Source: Flavisolibacter sp.
Lineage (GTDB): Bacteria; Bacteroidota; Bacteroidia; Chitinophagales; Chitinophagaceae
Assembly: GCA_017745135.1 (NCBI GenBank)
Contig: JAGIAB010000182.1
Location: 1 to 6,437, forward strand
Length of the DNA: 6,437 bases
Reading direction: 5' to 3'
The position numbers were made by a program, and so were the translations under genes. Below the pieces are notes generated by a model. That model saw only the letters and a program-made list of their open reading frames with translations. It did no database searches and was not told where the DNA came from. How positions within the stretch are numbered: the stretch's first letter is position 1; each line of letters opens with the position of its first letter. Of this stretch, positions 5,702 to 6,437 are shown one piece after another.

Positions 5702-6226
5702 TTACCCTCTTTCTTTACCTGGCTTGCCGCCATTTTTGTGAGGGTTTCCTTTTCCTTTTTCCCAACCTGAATGCTTGCCGTTATTGGATTTGCCATAACG
5801 TTTTCCATAATCATCATCATCATCATATTTTTTTCCTTTCTTTCCATAACCGTATCTATCACTTTGATTGACCTGGCGAATTTTTTTAGCCCTGTCTTGT
5901 TCCAGTTGACGGATGATTCTGGTTTTTTCCTCCGAACTTAACCTGTTGTTATTCCGGATTGACCAGATCTTCTGATCATACTCCCTGTTTACACGATCAA
6001 CTTCTGCCTGTCTTGATCCTGCAGGATAATTGTTGGGATAGGAATTCGGATAAGTTTTTTCATTGCCACCACCGAGCACTACATCCCTTCCATTTCGGGA
6101 GTTTGTATTGTTGTTGCCTCCCTTTTCTTGTCCAAGAATAATTCTGCGGGCTTCATCTTTTGAAGTTTGTGCGTGTACGGCAACAAATGCACCTGTGGCC
6201 AATAATAGTGTAATAAGTTTTTTCAT
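5702..6226 (-). CDS. Small secreted protein with helical insert, long paralogue
   Basis: The 174-residue protein has a signal peptide (MKKLITLLLATGAFVAVHA, cleavage about residue 19). After it come TSKDEARRIILGQ (21-33), GRDVVLGGG (46-54), a Tyr/Pro/Asn-rich spacer (59-69), a highly charged predicted helix (about 72-120, AEVDRVNREYDQKIWSIRNNNRLSSEEKTRIIR and onward), a Tyr/Lys/Asp-rich stretch with five Asp in a row (135-139), and the tail NNGKHSGWEKGKGNPHKNGGKPGK. Both ends match the neighbouring 99-residue protein. The helical block resembles short INREYD-type segments I recall from unannotated Bacteroidota exported proteins, but I assign no function. The start is fixed by the signal peptide, and no Shine-Dalgarno sequence is visible. 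Confidence 0.8.
   Translation of the reverse strand: MKKLITLLLATGAFVAVHAQTSKDEARRIILGQEKGGNNNTNSRNGRDVVLGGGNEKTYPNSYPNNYPAGSRQAEVDRVNREYDQKIWSIRNNNRLSSEEKTRIIRQLEQDRAKKIRQVNQSDRYGYGKKGKKYDDDDDYGKRYGKSNNGKHSGWEKGKGNPHKNGGKPGKERG
5810..5824 (-). repeat. GAT trinucleotide repeat (5 copies) encoding poly-Asp
   Basis: Five identical GAT codons in a row encode Asp135-139 of the long secreted paralogue, flanked by Tyr codons. Such perfect triplet runs can change length by slippage while keeping the frame. Confidence 0.7.
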
Positions 6227-6255
6227 AGATCAGCGTTTAGTGGAGTTAAGTTACC

Positions 6256-6269
6256 GAAAAGATGGTGCC
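6256..6269 (-). promoter_or_regulatory. Candidate promoter box of the long secreted paralogue
   Basis: Read on the minus strand this is GGCACCATCTTTTC, which matches the box upstream of the short paralogue at 12 of 14 positions and at nearly the same distance from the start codon. The -7-like core is CATCTTTT, a weaker match to TAnnTTTG. No convincing -33 element was found. Confidence 0.35.
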
Positions 6270-6417
6270 ACCAAATGCTGTGTCGGCCAATGAAATGTTA
6301 AAGGGAAAGTATAGAATTGAAACATTCACAATTTCTTCCCAACTCATGCATAAAAGCATAATTCAGTGCGGGCATTTTTTTTGTAACCATTCCCTATCTC
6401 ATCTAAAACTCTTAACC

Positions 6418-6437
6418 ATGAAAGCATTTAGTGTTGT
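6418..6437 (+). CDS. Probable start of a further plus-strand gene (partial)
   Basis: An ATG at 6418 opens the frame MKAFSV before the window ends. The sequence before it (6300-6417) is AT-rich with no other open frame and contains a T-run ending in TTTG, which could be a -33 element. Too little is present to identify the product. Confidence 0.35.

Noticed and set aside
6344..6360. Small inverted repeat ATGC/GCAT before the last open frame
   Set aside because: The stem is only four base pairs in AT-rich DNA and is expected by chance.

Overview
The window looks chromosomal and comes from a Bacteroidota bacterium, most likely a Chitinophaga-like lineage (order Chitinophagales). The reasons are the efp-accB-accC gene order, Bacteroidota-type promoter boxes (a perfect TAnnTTTG upstream of efp), start codons without Shine-Dalgarno sequences, the style of the secreted and outer-membrane proteins, and moderately AT-rich DNA. 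The placement is inferred from protein character, not from a database search.

Layout. Positions 1-1893 (minus) hold the first 631 codons of a large exported protein: a signal peptide, a globular region with a CotH/HipA-like kinase-style signature, and the start of an outer-membrane beta-barrel; its C-terminus lies outside the window. Divergent from it, 2092-2658 (plus) encodes elongation factor P, with its own promoter and a strong terminator. Then come accB (2841-3332) and accC (3862-5199), the biotin carrier and biotin carboxylase subunits of acetyl-CoA carboxylase. Between them, on the same strand, sits a four-helix-bundle protein of the 23S rRNA intervening-sequence (IVP) family (3404-3796), bounded by inverted arrays of an 8-bp repeat. 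A perfect 16-bp hairpin ends the acc operon and is shared with the convergent genes that follow. Positions 5253-5552 and 5702-6226 (minus) encode two small secreted paralogues with matching N- and C-terminal motifs and a similar upstream box, separated by a terminator hairpin. At 6418 a new plus-strand reading frame probably begins.

How the genes relate. AccB carries biotin, which AccC carboxylates in the first half-reaction leading to malonyl-CoA and fatty acids. EF-P relieves ribosome stalling at proline runs. The IVP-like gene has no evident metabolic link to acc and looks like an insertion tolerated between two essential genes.

The most unusual points are (1) the IVP unit with its inverted octamer arrays inside the accB-accC gap, which could fold the transcript into a long stem as rRNA intervening sequences do; (2) an EF-P whose modification loop carries arginine instead of the lysine of PGKG; (3) a cryptic kinase-like signature in the outer-membrane protein; and (4) the tandem secreted paralogues.
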